A DNA stretch of 64,000 nt, taken from the NCBI RefSeq assembly GCF_963576675.1, contig NC_088918.1, positions 31,219,501 to 31,283,500 on the forward strand, in the 5' to 3' direction. This DNA comes from Euphorbia lathyris (Eukaryota > Streptophyta > Magnoliopsida > Malpighiales > Euphorbiaceae). How positions within the stretch are numbered: the first letter of the stretch is position 1; each line of letters starts with the position of its first letter. Shown here in pieces: positions 63,609 through 64,000 of this stretch. The position numbers were made by a program, and so were the translations under genes. The notes below the pieces were generated by a model. It saw only the letters and a program-made list of their open reading frames with translations, searched no databases and was not told the DNA's origin.

Positions 63609-64000
63609 TTCTATCCATTCTATCCTTAATTAACTTTATAATGTGTTATTCTTTTATTTTTTAAAGAACTTTATAATGTGAGGGTTTATCTTGGTCTGCT
63701 GTATTGCTTAATTAATTAAGCATTGATTTTTTAAAATTGTACATGAATTTCGGGAAAAAAAAAAGTACATCAACATGTCTTTGATCTCTCACTACGTACA
63801 TGTTTTTTTTGTTCATTATTTCATATATTTTGACTTATAAATTTTGCTGTTATTTTAATTAACTTTAAAAATTCAATTAATTTTCTAAAAACTTCAGAGT
63901 TAAGAGTTTTTTTTTACCTTTTCTTATTTTTTAATTTCCTATTATTTTTTGGATTTTGTTAGGCACAAAAAAGATGGAGCAATTAGATTATGATAGGATA
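63609..64000. other. AT-rich intergenic DNA at the window end
   Basis: No feature recognised in about 390 bp. Confidence 0.5.

Overview
This is nuclear DNA of a flowering plant, almost certainly a eudicot. It is AT-rich and dominated by plant transposable elements: SIRE-like and other Ty1/copia elements, Athila and other Ty3/gypsy elements, plant L1 LINEs with a terminal RNase H domain, RTE LINEs, hAT and Mutator-type DNA elements, foldback MITEs and a TRIM. I recognise only two plausible host genes in 64 kb. One is an intronless aromatic-L-amino-acid decarboxylase-family enzyme (9113-10570, minus strand). The other is a five-exon, probably plastid-targeted DUF948-like membrane protein (38321-44129, minus strand), whose exons I joined from splice sites and which gives a continuous 282-codon frame.

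Layout. 1-1917: 3' end of a plus-strand Ty3/gypsy element, with an acidic repeat ORF, a polypurine tract and a 1.44 kb LTR carrying minisatellites. 1918-7722: minus-strand SIRE-like copia element cut by that gypsy in its RNase H domain. 8120-8751: copia gag fossil. 8881-10664: decarboxylase-family gene. 10951-15701: accessory stretch with a DNA transposon, a foldback MITE, an L1 RNase H fossil split by a hAT element, and a TRIM. 15753-16078: inverted fragment of a second decarboxylase-family copy. 16090-18103: gypsy gag-protease fossil. 18109-31955: copia element without most of pol; it carries a solo LTR in its protease and a whole 10.5 kb Athila element in its 3' LTR. 31961-34934: non-coding AT-rich DNA. 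34935-37150: L1 fossil. 38321-44129: the DUF948-like gene, with a hAT in intron 2 and an antisense RTE in intron 3. 45021-47260: L1 fragment. 47567-53190: nearly full-length L1. 55097-55948: possible retroposed segment. 56037-57424: second, truncated RTE copy. 57882-59750: Mutator-type element with internal tandem arrays. 59878-62490: foldback MITEs and GAGCTCG-rich remnants. 62882-62903 and 63198-63593: two insertions of one L1 family, one of them only 22 bp long.

How it fits together. The nesting can be read from target-site duplications (TSDs) and agrees with LTR divergence. By eye, the outer copia LTRs differ by roughly 6 percent and the Athila LTRs inserted in them by roughly 3 percent. 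The most useful functional point is that the decarboxylase-family enzyme has Phe where decarboxylases have the catalytic loop Tyr, which predicts an aromatic acetaldehyde synthase. I found no rRNA, no convincing tRNA gene, no CRISPR array and no bacterial-type operon. Coordinates of decayed elements are approximate; those bounded by TSDs are exact as far as I could read them.
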